Shown: positions 36,193 through 48,418 of the stretch, one piece after another | Layout of the letters: each line of letters starts with the position of its first letter | Numbering within the stretch: position 1 is the stretch's first letter | Assembly: GCA_023512835.1 (NCBI GenBank) | Contig: CM042084.1 | Coordinates: forward strand, 10,288,842-10,352,841 | DNA length: 64,000 nt | Direction of reading: 5' to 3' | Source of the DNA: Taxillus chinensis | Lineage: Eukaryota; Streptophyta; Magnoliopsida; Santalales; Loranthaceae | Program-made: the position numbers and the translations under genes | The notes under the pieces: generated by a model | What the model saw: only the letters and a program-made list of their open reading frames with translations | Database searches by the model: none | Told to the model about the DNA's origin: nothing

Positions 36193-37026
36193 TTAATCAT
36201 GCTCAGTCCCATCGCCTAGCTCCAGAAATTTGCACAACCATTTCAGACTTAGTGTCTCATCAGAAACTATGTTGCTACCTATAACGCCAGCGTTTTTAGC
36301 TTCTCTGCCTACGTTGTTTCTAGCCCGAGGAGAGGATAGCGCTGAACCTAAGCAGCTCACTCCGCTGGAGTGTTTTAGCTTTTTGCTCAAATGAGAATTC
36401 CAGTAGTTCTTGATTTCATTATCTGTTCGACCCGGCAACCTTCCGGCAATCAAAGACCACCTAATAAAAAAGCAAAACAAAACCAAGCAATGTAAAAGTG
36501 GAACGCGTGTAAACGCGCCTTTTTATACAGTATTAGAGAGAGAGAGAGACCTATTTCCAAGTAATTTGTGAAGCCTGACAATCAGATCCTCTTCTTGGGC
36601 CGATATGTTGCCTCGCTTGATGTTGGGTCTCAAGTAATTCAACCATCTCAGCCGACAACTTTTGCCACTGCGATTCAGACCTGCTCAAGTCCACAAAAAC
36701 CGCCTCCGTTTGTGTTTGTCTTTTGAAATTGGTCTTATATACTACACATTTAATTTAAATTGGTTTTTGAATTCGGCTTTACCTAGCTAGACCGTGCTGC
36801 CTACAAAAGATGGTCGACAAACATTTTTCCTTTTTTGGTAATACATATATAACGTTCTGGAGACATGAAAGAAAGAGACACCTGCTTCGGCGGCCAACAT
36901 CGTCCACTTCCTAGCGCCATGGACCGCAACAACCTCGGCCAGTTTGTGATCCTCCTCCGCCGTCCATGACCCCTTGCTCACCCCCTTGCCAGTATCCGAA
37001 CCCACCAACGTTGCCGCTTCAGCCAT
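36193..37026 (-). CDS. R2R3-MYB transcription factor (three exons)
   Basis: Exons on the minus strand: 37026-36882, 36680-36551 and 36460-36193, with GT-AG introns, coding for 180 residues. Exon 2 is 130 bp, the classic size for R2R3-MYBs. R2 begins [20 protein letters not shown] and keeps its three tryptophans at 19-residue spacing, ending in LRWLNYL. R3 runs from [20 protein letters not shown] to [16 protein letters not shown]. The signature for binding R/B-type bHLH partners is complete ([10 protein letters not shown] through to AGR). Such factors act in the nucleus with bHLH and WD40 proteins on pigment, hair or cell-fate genes; which one here is unknown. The C-terminus is short (about 65 residues), with an acidic end. 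Oddity: the usual CGKSC of R2 reads SGKSC. I chose the ATG at 37026 because it starts MAEAA; an in-frame ATG at 37053 would add nine residues. Confidence 0.9.
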
Positions 37027-37085
37027 TACGATCGACTTCTTTAACTTCTTCAATATATATGAGAGAGGGAGAAAAGGACGGATAC

Positions 37086-37088
<3 letters not shown>

Positions 37089-37131
<43 letters not shown>
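37089..37131 (-). repeat. (GA)n microsatellite upstream of the MYB start codon
   Basis: About 20 GA units (CT on the coding strand) lie roughly 65-105 bp before the ATG, in the likely 5' UTR or core promoter. A TTATATTATA motif on the coding strand at about 37180-37189 could be the TATA box. Confidence 0.9.
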
Positions 37132-37133
<2 letters not shown>

Positions 37134-38167
37134 GTGGTAATTGCAGTGAGTGCCGATGGAGATGAGTTCAACAATTCGTATAATATAATGTCTCTGGCTT
37201 GTAGGGGGTTCTAGAGAAGTGGCAGCCTCAAGCTACGCTATCTAGCTAAAGTGTATGCGTGCGTGAACGTGTGATGTTTTATTTTATTTGTAAAAACAAA
37301 AAGCGTCAAAAGGTTAATGATGAGATACATTATATTTACATGCCCTCGTTGTGAGCTCGCATACATTTTTTCTAATTCACACCCATTATTCCGACGGACC
37401 CACAACACTGTGGCGATGGGTGCCTTTAAGGCGTGCATGTGCACAGCGTGGGTGACTGACTGACTAGCTATAACAAATAAAATAATAATAATAATTGAGA
37501 AGTGAAATTTCTAGAAGGCAAATGGCGAGAATTATAAAAGAATGAAAGCAAAAGAAAAACGGGGATATTCGAAAATTGAAGAGAATATAATATGTGTGTG
37601 TGTCCTTTTCAGAGCGCCATCAAAAAGGAAGAAAATCCAATCCCTGGTGGGCCGACGGCTTTGCAATCAATCATGCATGAGAGGACCGAGGAGTGGACCT
37701 GCCTACCTCCTCCATTAATTCTCTCAGTTTTATTGTTTAAAAAAAAAAAACAGTTATCGCACGCTCCATCAAATCAAATATCCAAAAGACAAAAGAAAAA
37801 AGGGTCGTCATTAGTTAATTAACGTTTGATATGAAGTGTACAAACAATTATGGGTTCAGTCTACTCAGTTATCTCAAATGAAAAGTGTAATTATGCATAT
37901 AATCTATATATAAAGTAATAAAATACATCAGTACCTATGGGCATGGGTTCTGAAACACATAAACCAAAACCATCACGGGTTTTATATATGTCCTTGCTTT
38001 TCTTTGCTGTACTGATTATCGGTGGTGGCTAACGATTTCATATGAGTACGACCGCAGGGAATCAGATCCGCTCATCAGTATTCATGTTTCACTGAATCAT
38101 TGCCTGTCTCCTTCAGGCAGCTACGCCTGAAGTCATTGGGGTAATAAATCAATTATGCCTTTCTATG
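37132..38167 (-). promoter_or_regulatory. Upstream region of the MYB gene
   Basis: This is the whole stretch between the MYB gene and the MULE. It has no gene with recognisable features; small open frames at 37238-37822 look incidental. The promoter role is inferred from position only. Confidence 0.4.
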
Positions 38168-38176
38168 CATTTTGTG

Positions 38177-38763
38177 GGATTTGAGTTCACTAATTAATTT
38201 GATTACGTAACATCAATTCACACGATCAATGTTTGAAATTAAAAATAATAATTTTAAATACAACAAGTAATATCATTTAAGGTTCACGGTTATCTTCATC
38301 AAACACTTTCCTCCTCTCTTTGTGTCAATAAATCCAAAACAGAAACATAATAACAGCCCAGCAGCCCCCTTCACCCTCCTTCTATGCTGCCTATAATTTG
38401 AAAACTCCTACACTGCTTCTACACTGTCCAGCAGCCGCTCTCCTTCGCTCCAAGAACCTCAACATCTCCAACAGCAGCCCCTCCCCGGCGCCATCAGATT
38501 GCTGCCTCCTCATAGGTATGGCAAATAGTCCCATGTGTTCACCAAGCTCCTCAAGCACTCCTAATTCATATCCGCCACCCCTGTCCCCCGCGTCACGAAC
38601 ATCACCGTTGCTAACGCTAATGTGGCAATTAAGAAAGCGATGTCACCAGTCAGTTCTTGAGTAGACTCTTCATTTTATGTCATACGTTCTTGAATAATAA
38701 GTAAAAAAATAAATCTAGATTTTTCTTCTCTCTTTTAATTTCTAAAAGCATTGCCTTTATTTG
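38177..38763 (+). repeat. Left terminal inverted repeat of the MULE
   Basis: It aligns along its length with the reverse complement of 47844-48404. Shared blocks include CTCCTCTCTTTG, CAGATTGCTGCCTCCTC, CCTCAAGCACTCCT, CCGCCACCCCTGTCCCCCGC and TTTTTCTTCTCTCTTTTAAT. The left copy has an extra piece of about 60 bp rich in CAGCAGCC. The middle is GC-rich and may be a transcribed leader; the 88-codon frame at 38398-38664 has no counterpart in the right copy's frames, so it is not counted as a gene. Confidence 0.8.
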
Positions 38764-39195
38764 TTGTTAGCCAGAGATATATACTTTTATCTTTCTATGT
38801 TGAACTTTAATTTTGTTGTTTATGTGTGTATGATACTCATACTTTGTTTTTTCTATGTATATAGCTCTATGATATAGTAATTATGAAAAAAAAATAAAGA
38901 TTTCTCTACTTTATTCCCTTAATCCATTAGTTGTGTTTGCATTTTCATTCTTGGCGGTCGGATTGCTTTGGGGTTCTTTTAGTTTGTTTGTGTTTTATTG
39001 TCATCTTTCTTTTATCTAGCCTAATATTTATATCTCTTCTTAAAGAGATATGAACGTATTGCAAATGTTTTTTTTTTTGAATAATAATTGCGTAAATAGT
39101 TTGGACTAATTTTTTTTATATTTTTTAGATAATAAGATTGACATGATCGATGACCTCATATTATTTTTAATGTATGTTATTCTTACAGGTTGATC

Positions 39196-41330
39196 ATGGA
39201 TATTGAAGAATGCACACCCAAGATAGGTATGGAGTTTGATAGTGAAGAATCAGCATACAAATTTTATAATGAATATGGTAAGCAGTGTGGCTTTAGTAGA
39301 AGAAAGGACTATATTACAAAGAACAAAGAAACAGGAAAGGTGACATCAAGAGTATATATTTGATCTAAACAATGGGTTCGCATAAAAAAAATAGATCATT
39401 CACTTAAAAATCCAAAGGGATGAGACAAGGTGTGGATGCAAGGCTACTTTGGGTATTAGGATGAACAAAAACAAAGGAAAATATGAGATCTATATATTTA
39501 GGAAAGAGCATAACAATCCATTTGTCAAGTCTAAGTGCTCTCATATGATAACTTCGTAACGCATGATTTATGAAATTCAAGGTGCAGAAATTGAGTTGGT
39601 TGACCATTCTGGCATACCTCTACAGTTTGCATATGAATTGTTCGACAGACAATCTTGGGGGAGGGAATGCCTTGGATTTACAAAACTAGATCAACATAAC
39701 TACCTTACAAAAAGAAGAACAGAAGAACTTGTTGTATGATGAAGCCGAAGTATACGGGAATATTTTAAGAAACAGGCACCAACAAACCCATCTTTCTACT
39801 TTGATATGCAGTTTGATAGTGATGAGTTGATAACAAACATTTTTTTGGCGGATGCTCGGATGATAATGGATTTTGCTATATTTGGTGATGTGGTGAGCTT
39901 CGATACAACTTACAAGATTAATAATGAACACCATCCCTTTTCTATCTTTGTGGGTTTGAATTATCATAAGGAAACTATTGTTTTTGGTGATGCATTAATG
40001 GATGATGAGACAACAGAGTCTTTCAAATGGTTGTTTAGGACATTTTTAGATGTTATGTCTAAAAAGGCACCAAAAACGATCTTAACTAATCAAGATACTA
40101 GCATGGCAATTGTAATTGCTAAAGAGTTCCCTATGGCTTTCCATCGCTTATGTAAATGGCATATAATACAAAATGCCCTTAAGCAAATCCACAACATTAG
40201 AGAAACCTCTTCTTCATGCAATAGTAATATTAAAGGCAAGATTGCTTATTTAATAGAAAATATTGATGAGAAGGTTCACTTTTTTTATGAATGGGAGAAA
40301 ATGCTTCAAGAGTATAACATCCGTGGAAATAGGTGGCTTGAAGGGTTGTTTAAGGTTAGGCATAAATGGGTACACTACTACACGAGATACCACTGGTCTG
40401 TAGGGATGAAAAGTACTCAACTCAGTGAGAGTTTTAATGCCGCATTAAAAAAATATTTGAAGTCGGATCATGATCTCATTCAATTCTTCACTCACTTTGA
40501 AAGGATCCTTGCTAACAAGAGATATAAAGAACTTAATTCTGATTATAACTTGTGTCATAGGTTGCCAAAAGTACAAATAGGAGTGAAAATGGTTGAGAAT
40601 TTAGTAAAAATATATACACGAAATTTTTTTGAATTGTTCTAGGAAGAATATAGGAGTCTTTGGAACTATTTATTCGAGCTCATGATATTACTTTAGATGG
40701 TGAAAATCTGTACAAAGTTGGACCTCATAATGGCAATAGGATTTGGAATGTGAATAGGATTACAAATGATTATTTGATGTGCAGTTGTAGACACTTCGAA
40801 ACAAATGGCATCCTATATGTTCTCATGCTATTAAAGTATTAAGGGATCGTATGAATTGTATTGAAATTCCTACCGATCACATCATGAAGAGATGGACTAC
40901 AAATGCAAGGTCAATCGATGCACCAATACAACATTAATGTAAACCCAAATTTGGAAGAATCGAACGCGTTAGGCATCTTTGCAGGGTTTATACAAAAATA
41001 TCATATCGAGTTACATAGTTTAAATTAAGATGATTATACATATGCTCTTTAGACCGGCATACGGTTGCATGAGGAAATTGAACATATGATACAAACTCAC
41101 ATGGATGAATTATCAATAGGGATTGAAAAGCAATCACTTTCTTTCCAACCCCTCACGAACATTGAAGATGTAGCACCTATCCTTCAAGGTAATAGATTGA
41201 AGCCTAGACAAGATCCTTTTAGAGGGAAAAGAAGAATTAATAATGTAATGGAAAAGGCTTTGCAACGGGTAAAAAGATCTAAATATAAGGTAACATATTC
41301 TTCTTTTTGTATATACATATTTTTAGTTAT
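39196..41330 (+). pseudogene. FAR1-related MULE transposase (broken)
   Basis: The first ATG follows an AG acceptor-like CTTACAG. The FAR1 DNA-binding region begins MDIEECTPKIGMEFDSEE and continues SAYKFYNEYGKQCGFSRRKD; it is cut by an in-frame TGA at 39361 where the family has a zinc-binding cysteine. Further pieces (TRCGCKATLGIRMNKNKGKY) are shifted. The MULE transposase core is open from 39806 to 40642: FGDVVSFDTTYK (first acid), ILTNQDTSMA (second), the LCKWHI motif, and STQLSESFNAALKKYL (the glutamate). A TAG (40640) and a shift follow. The SWIM finger is seen as MCSCRHFETNGI, then CSHAI in another frame (about 40780-40835), then VLRDRMNCIEIP and IMKRWTTNAR. Further downstream pieces to 41330 look like C-terminal exons. 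In the family it cuts and pastes the element; here it is inactive. Confidence 0.85.
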
Positions 41331-42007
41331 TTAAATATTTTTTTTTACTAAAGGTGATAATATATTATTGCAGAAAAATAGGGATCGTCTTGACCATGTC
41401 CATGATCTCTCTAAATCCCAATGTCCTAAAGTGGTAATCTCAATATGCATATAGAAGCAATTATTCGTTTTATATTATTTTAAATTATTTTCTTTGATTG
41501 TAGATATCTTCTTACACCCATCATTTGGTTAGAAATTCCTTGTGTGCATCCTTACCATCGTAAACTTCACAATCATATCAGGCAAGAGTATAAGATATAA
41601 ATAATATTTGTTATTTTTAAATAATCATAGTAGCTATCAGTTGTCATGATCTAATTTACTTATTTGTTATTGTATACTCATTCATATGATTTTTTCTTGT
41701 GTACAAGTATCGACTAATGTACCTCAAGTAGTTGGTAATAACTTTGGCTATCCAATACCTTTGATGACTCCTTATATAAATCCACCATTCCAAAGCTTTC
41801 AAGAACAATTACAACAAAATTGTGGAGGTTTCTCAATTTCTTACTACATTATGTGCTTCATTTTTTGTACCAAAAAATCAGTTTGGAGAAACATAAAAAA
41901 TATTGTCTTCATACACTACATGTGCCAAAAAAAACACATTTGGGGAAGCGCAAAAAAAAAAACTTCATACATCGTATCTCTTGCCCGAACTAATTTAATT
42001 TCGTGTT
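41331..42007 (+). other. 3' part of MULE interior before the nested LTR
   Basis: It may contain decayed C-terminal exons of the transposase gene (for example 41686-41850, VSTNVPQVVGNNFGYPIPLM). At 41860-41965 there are two diverged tandem copies of a block of about 50 bp with TGTGCCAAAAAAAACAC and GGGGAAGCGC, also found in the foldback repeat at 46180. Confidence 0.45.
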
Positions 42008-44535
42008 TGTCACACCCCCCAAATTCCAGGGAACCCGGAACCAAGAACATGACTTTCCCTTGCCCGCACCCGAAAAGTCAAGGGGTTGGTGATTAACACC
42101 AATAGAGACTACACCGCGGGTGCTATCTCAATCATGCAACCTTGTACAGTCATACATCAAGGGTAATCATGTACTTTCCCATATATCATCATGCATACAA
42201 TAAGTCAAACAGTCATACAGATATCACATCACAAACAGTATGCAAATACAACTATCTACGGACCCTTGTCCGGGATATCACACAAAACAATACATAATAC
42301 AATACTGTATTATACATCAAAGTAAGTAGGCATATCCTCCCTGGAAAAAAGTCCTCCACTAGTCTCGGGTCACACCCTGAAAAAGATAAACAACAAGTAG
42401 GGGTGAGCGACAAGCTCCGTAGGTGATTCCAATACTCCACATCATGCAAACATACAAGTCTATACTACATGCTCGTGTACTCGTGCACTATGTAGTGTGC
42501 ACAATCATTAGGACTCGCTTACAAACAAACATCGGGACCCAACCCGCCCACACAAGACAAAGCTTGCCCACTATCCTCCATGGGAGCGCCGGATCCCAAA
42601 TCAAGGCACTCAGCCCTAGCTCAACGAGCTCAACGGTTCAACACGATCCTCAATAGGATCCCACTCAGGGCACTCAACCCTACCATAGCACTATATGCCC
42701 GGACATAGTGCCACACAGGCTTGCCATCGACGTATATGCCGCCATAGCCACAGCGCAATATGCCCGGCCACATTGCCACGCAGGCCTGCCATCGGCGCAT
42801 ATGCCCGCCCGTCAACCACATAAGCATCATCTCGTGCTTCACGGTAAGAACCCAACAAGTCATACGCCTAAGCCCTAATTCCTCAAATCAACATACCAAC
42901 ACCAATATGGCATTAAGGTTCACCATACTCCCTTTATAATGAAGTCGGTCTTCACAAACCAATCATCATTCCTTGACCAAGGAAGGAGATACCCATAGGA
43001 GTTGTTTTCTTGAAATAAAAAGTATAGGCATTGGGTCTCCATGTCATAACTAAGATAATCTGATTTTGGGGATTTTTATGAGATGCTTAACTCCACTTTC
43101 CAAAAATTCACCTCTACGAAAAACTGGATTTTTTTGAGATTTTACACTAAATCCCAATTTTCACATTTTGAAGTAGTGGGAATTAAATTTTCTAGTATTT
43201 TTCTTTGAATCCAAATGGGGGGTATTTCGTTATTTATATTGTAACTTAAGTATAATACTTCATAATGGTTTACAATGTAAATGGTCTAGTCCAGTGCAGT
43301 TGCACTGGCTCAAAGCTGCAGAACTGCCTGACTCGTAGCTCCAGGACTGCGACTCGTAGCTGCGAAACCGCGACTCGTAGCTGCGGAATTGCGGCCTCGA
43401 AGACTCGAAGCTCCAACCTGAGACCTTCGACCTTCGACTACGGATCTTTGACCCTACGACTATGAGTCTACAGATTTTCGACCCTACGACTATGGATCTA
43501 CGGATCTTCGCCCCTACGACTACGGATCTTCGAATCTTCGACCCTACGACTACGGATGTTTGACCCTACGACCCTATGACCCGGAATCTTGAGTCTTCGT
43601 CCTTTCAACCCAATAGTTCGCCTAGGGTACTATTCATCATTGTTTTTGCCTGTTCTTCGTATGGAATCAACCTAACGACCCTTGGACGCTCACAAACATA
43701 CATTTTACGCAACAGACTACAATATCTACCTCAAAACGCATCCTGAATGCCTCTAAATCGCACAGTAACAACAGATATACGCACATAAGTGTAGATTTCC
43801 AGAAATCTAGATCTAAATCCATATTTTCATGGTTGACTTCTCAACCCTCATGGAATACGCAGTTAAACAACTCTAGATCACAGAAACACATATCAAAACT
43901 GATATAAATCAGTTCTTAACCACAGATCTTATGTTAAACCATTAGATCTAACCCAAAATTGAATTTTCCCCAAAACCTAGGGTTCATGCTAAACTCCATA
44001 AATCATGACAAATTCGGCATACCAAAGACAAAATCAAGATAAGAAGTTCAAGGACACCTACTTGGAGTGATTCTTTGAGCTCTACGAACCCAAATCGCTA
44101 AGGCTTCAAGCTTCCAAGCTCTCTCTCAAATGCACAAACGTGATAGTGTAAAATGAAAGCTCTTACTTTTCATTCTATTTATATTTCTGTCAATCATTGA
44201 CCACTAATTGACCTAGTCAACCATTGACCTCTCAACACAATAATTGACCTCCAAGGTTCTGAACTCCAAATTGAGTCAAATTACAGTCAAATCACTCGAA
44301 ATGACGAGTATAACACTATTCAGATATTATCACACTCAAATGGCCACTCAAATGCAAAGTCAACCAATAAACCCCAAAAAGTCAACAATCGGGCCACTCG
44401 GGGCCCGACTCAATCGAATCGGGCCGGCCCAAAATCTTGTCAAAATGCTCTCATCGACGACTACACTACCGTTTAAATAGTTGTATTCCCATAAAATGAC
44501 TATCTTTCAACACTACCCAAATACGAGTATTTACA
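42008..44535 (-). mobile_element. Solo gypsy LTR nested in the MULE
   Basis: In reverse orientation the LTR starts TGTAAATACTCGTATTTGGG (at 44535) and ends GGGGGGTGTGACA (at 42008), 2.53 kb. Flanks are GTGTT (42003-42007) and ATGTT (44536-44540), four of five identical, a decayed TSD. The TATA box TATAAATA lies at 44176-44183 (minus strand). A GTAG/GAAG array lies at about 43310-43620, and a duplicated block of about 60 bp with GCCATCGACG/GGCGCATATGCC at 42685-42815. No internal region is attached, so it formed by recombination between two LTRs. Confidence 0.85.
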
Positions 44536-44540
44536 ATGTT

Positions 44541-46177
44541 TATAATTTTCTATAGTTTTTCACACAACACACACATTACATTGTGCATCTATGAGATTTT
44601 TTTATAGTTTTTTTTTCACTTTAAAAGAAGTTCTTTATTTTGACTTTTGAATTTTAGATCTTTTAAAGTGTAAAATTCAAGTTCCACATTTGCAGGTATT
44701 GGCATTCTTCGCACGCCCTAGCCATGAATCCAAATTCCGTAGATACTGGAATTAGTATCACCACTAGTGTGGATGAATTGCCCTTTTCTTTGGGACTATT
44801 AATGTGGTATTAGGCATCCAACTGGTGTGGACGGATCACCCTTTTATAAATGCGGCTAAAAGACAGGAGTGTTGAAATGGAAGCCGGCATCAGGGTGCAT
44901 GCTCAAAAGATTTTGACCGGATGTGCTACCTCACTTTGATCTCTCCCTTGTTACATGATGTTTTGTTTCTTAATTAGCATTCCTAATTCCCATTGCGGGT
45001 TTGTATTTTTGTTAGCTTGGATTTTTAATTTTTGCTATATGTGCTATTCTATCAACCATTTGTTTCTTTCATTTTTTTGTCTCTAAACGTTTGTATAAAC
45101 TGATAAATGTAATAAATACAGAGTTTGAGTCATATGATGTCCTCCTTGGTAGTTTAGGTTAAATATTAGCTTCTAAAAACAGTCCCTTTGGTAGGTTGAG
45201 AATCGAGCAACTAACTGACTAGACAACGACGGAGGTACACTAATTTGAATCCACATAGTATCTCTTATTGCTATTATTATTATTAAATTAGTTATATATA
45301 AAAAATTAAATTTTATTACCTTGTTCCTAAAATAAACAACTTACTAATTATTATTTTATAAAATACTATCTGGTCCTAAAGAATATAAATAAAAAATTAA
45401 TTAATTAATATTCTAGAAGAATATTATTTGCATGTAGAGTATGAAACATCAATTAAGATTTTCAATATTTTGGAAGAATATTGATATATTGCTCTTGAAA
45501 AAAATAAAATATAATGTGTTCCAAAAGTTACACATATTTTGAAAAATATATGTTCAATTAGTGTTTATTTGAAGGAAAATACATTAATGATAAAATGAAA
45601 TTTTTTAAATTTTCTATTAATGATATTTATGTTTCTGAATACTAATGTCAATATTATAGTCTCAAAGAGTTTTTAATGAAACAATGATCTCTTGATGATA
45701 TTGTTCCTTGTTTATAATCGCTAACTTCTGTAGATAAAGCATCAAATGCTGAAATTTTCTCTCTTTTTCTGCTTGCTGTTATTACACATACCACTTTTCA
45801 AATTTCAATTTTATAAAGATCTCTCTTTCTTCGCCAAAATCTACCTGATGTCATTGAGAAAAAAAATTCTTACATGATTGAGAAGAGGGATTAAGCTATG
45901 ATTGAAGAGATGGGGACTTAATTGAAGGAGGGATCTATCAGTACATCATTTGTAGCAACCAAGGTGAATGTTTGATTGAAATAACTAGTTGGAGTAATTC
46001 CAATTCCAAGTAAAATTTCTCCCATCTGCCAATAACAAATGGTATTTGTATTTGTGTGCATTAATTGCAGTAACAACTACAAATGCTATCCATGGACTAT
46101 AAGACAACCTAGTTTTCAAAAAAAAAAAGACCTTTATTTCCTGTTGCCTAAACAACAAATACACCAACCTTCACATT
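44541..46177. other. MULE interior
   Basis: AT-rich DNA with no recognisable coding region. Confidence 0.4.
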
Positions 46178-46625
46178 TGAAAAAAATATTGCCTTTATAC
46201 ACTGCATGTGCCAAAAAAAACCCGTTTGGAGAAGCGCAAAAAAAAACAAGGTACCAAAGTCAATAGATTAAATCGAGAATTAATGGTTCGGTTCAAAAAT
46301 TAGCACTCTAATTTGTGAATCAAACCTCCAATTTTCAAACAAAATTGAAGCTCGAATTCTTGATTCAGTTTGGGAATTAAAGGTTCAATTCGAGAATTAG
46401 AGCGTTAATTCCCAAGCTGAATCGAGAATTCTCAATAGATTAAATCAAGAATTAAAGGTTTAGTTTGGGAATTATTATTCTAATTCTCGAATCAAACCTT
46501 TAATTCTTGAACCGTACCTTTAATTCTCGATTTAATTTATTGACTTTGCCATGCTGGTTTTTTTTTTTTTTGCACTTCTCCAACCTAGTTTTTTGGCACA
46601 TGCAAGATATAAAGAGACAAAAACA
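46178..46625. repeat. Foldback (inverted) repeat of about 450 bp inside the MULE
   Basis: The left arm (about 46178-46300, with GCATGTGCCAAAAAA, GGAGAAGCGCAAAAAA and AAAGTCAATAGATTAAATCG) is mirrored by the right arm (about 46500-46625). The centre repeats GAATTAAAGGTTCAATTCG-like units in both directions. The transcript would form a long hairpin. The outer 60 bp match a block at 41910-41965 on the other side of the nested LTR. Confidence 0.75.
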
Positions 46626-47053
46626 TTCACGGATAAATGCATCAACCAAAAAAACTAAATCATTCTAGACAGTTTTATCAATAAATAAATACATTGCATA
46701 TAAAATTAAATTATTATTCCAATAAGTTCTTACAAAGCTTCCAATTGACAATAATAAGAAACAAGTAGATAATTAATCATTACATTTGATCGATAAACAA
46801 TAAAGTAAATAAATAAATTGCTTCATCAGCAAGCTGAATCAATCATAGGTGGCCAGCCTCTAGAATAAGATAATAATATGAGCTCTCTTTGTAGAATAAA
46901 GTCATTGATCTGAACTTCATTCTAAAAAACAACCCATAATCATAAAGCCATCGATCTAGCAAAGCATGTTGTTGCACCGAGCAGTGATACAACATCAGGA
47001 CGATAATCAAGAAAATATCATTTCTTTGGATAAACCCAATTTTCAAAGAGAAA

Positions 47054-47074
47054 CCCCCCCCCCCCCCCCCCCCC
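47054..47074 (+). repeat. Poly-C run
   Basis: Twenty-one C in a row; the length is prone to sequencing error. Confidence 0.9.
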
Positions 47075-47843
47075 AAGCAGATGAGATACTATACAAGTGA
47101 GGAAAAAGGTCTAGGCATCTAGTGTTAGCCTTTTAACAAGGTTGAAGCCTCTAAAATCCATTTGGAGACAACACTCTCTTTTTCCTCTAATAGGTTAAGC
47201 CTCTAAAATCAATCTAAAATTTCAAATTTTAAATTAGCCAAAGTAGTGTTAAAACTAGAAACATTAACTTTTACTAAGAGGATATTCAAGAACGTAATGC
47301 TAAAGTTTCAGCTATCAAAAAAGTGTCATAAAAAATTACTTTTATCTCTTACAACTTATAATAGACGAACTTGGAGTGCATTTGCATGGAATTATGGATG
47401 AATTCAATAAGATGTATAGGCAATACAAAATCACAGTAAAAAACAATGAAGACTAAAGAAAATAATCTTTGTAGAAAATGAAAAGATAAATCAGAATGAG
47501 CTTATCTCTGTATGCCATTAAAAAGAAAAGAAATACAAAAAGCTCTTAAGTTAGCAAAAGATGATATAGTTGGTCTACAGTTGGAATTAGAAAAGGAAAA
47601 TGAGGAAAACCGTATGAATTGACTCTAATTCAACTTTAATAAAAACTTAAGAAGGGCTAAAACCTGTATCAAATAGAAAAGATATAAGCCACAAAGGAAA
47701 TAAAAAAATCTACAATGTGTTCACTCCAAGTTCTTTACAAGTCACTAAATTAACCAAAGTAATCTTTGGTTAATGGCAAGAACAACAACCAATATTAAAG
47801 CCTTTCACATAACAATCTCACGAGGAATAAAGTGAAAATGCAC

Positions 47844-48404
47844 CAAATAAAGGCAATGTTTTGAGAAATTAAAAGAGAGAAGAAAAATCTATATTTATTT
47901 TTTTTACTTATTATTCAAGAACGTAAAGACATAAAACAAATTAAAAGGTCCGGTTCGAGAACTCACCAGCGACGGCGCTTTCCTAATTGCCACGGTGGCG
48001 TTGGCGCAGCGATGTTCATGGCGCGGGGGACAGGGGTGGCGGATACGGATCATCAGGAGTGCTTGAGGAGCCTAGTGAACGCATGGGACTGTCTGCAGTA
48101 CCTACGAGGAGGCAGCAATCTGACGGCATTGGGGAGGGAGCGTAAGAGTTTTCAAATTATGGGCAGCGTAGAAGGAGGGCGACTGATGAGTTATTAATTA
48201 GGATTTTATTTTAAATTTGTTGCTTCAAAGAGAGGAGGGAAGTGTTTGGTAGAAACGACTAATGACATGAACCCTTAAATGACATTACATGCCACGTTTG
48301 AGATTATTTTTAATTATAACCGTTAATCGTGTGAATTAATAATGTGACGTGATCAAATTAATTTAGCTGCACTACGAATAAAGTGAACATCCAAACTCAA
48401 ATTC
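47844..48404 (-). repeat. Right terminal inverted repeat of the MULE
   Basis: Inverted partner of 38177-38763. The 61-codon frame at 48012-48197 lies within it and is not preserved in the left copy. Confidence 0.8.
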
Positions 48405-48418
48405 CATTTTATGTTATG

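Larger units (their letters stand above)
38177..48404. mobile_element. MULE (FAR1-type Mutator-like element), 10.2 kb with nested LTR
   Basis: The left end GGATTTGAGTTCAC is the inverted counterpart of the right end (GAATTTGAGTTTGG on the other strand). Flanking 9-bp repeats are CATTTTGTG (38168-38176) and CATTTTATG (48405-48413), eight of nine identical; 9 bp is the Mutator size. TIRs of about 560-590 bp enclose a transposase gene relic with FAR1-type DNA-binding, MULE transposase and SWIM regions (39196-40950). A solo gypsy LTR (42008-44535) is inserted inside, so the original element was about 7.7 kb. The transposase has stops and shifts, so this copy is dead. The architecture (FAR1-like protein, SWIM finger, TIRs) recalls Jittery/Hop-like elements, from which plant FHY3/FAR1 factors derive; that comparison is an inference. 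Confidence 0.8.

Noticed and set aside
38398..38664. 88-codon frame in the left TIR as a gene
   Set aside because: The matching right TIR does not preserve the frame, and no domain is visible; it is more likely leader sequence.
39196..41330. A working FHY3/FAR1-like host gene
   Set aside because: It has in-frame stops and frameshifts, and lies between inverted repeats with a 9-bp target duplication, so it is a decayed transposase.
47054..47074. Poly-C and poly-G runs (also 33743-33758 and 59011-59028) as functional G-quadruplex sites
   Set aside because: They are simple homopolymers with uncertain length and no conserved context across the copies.
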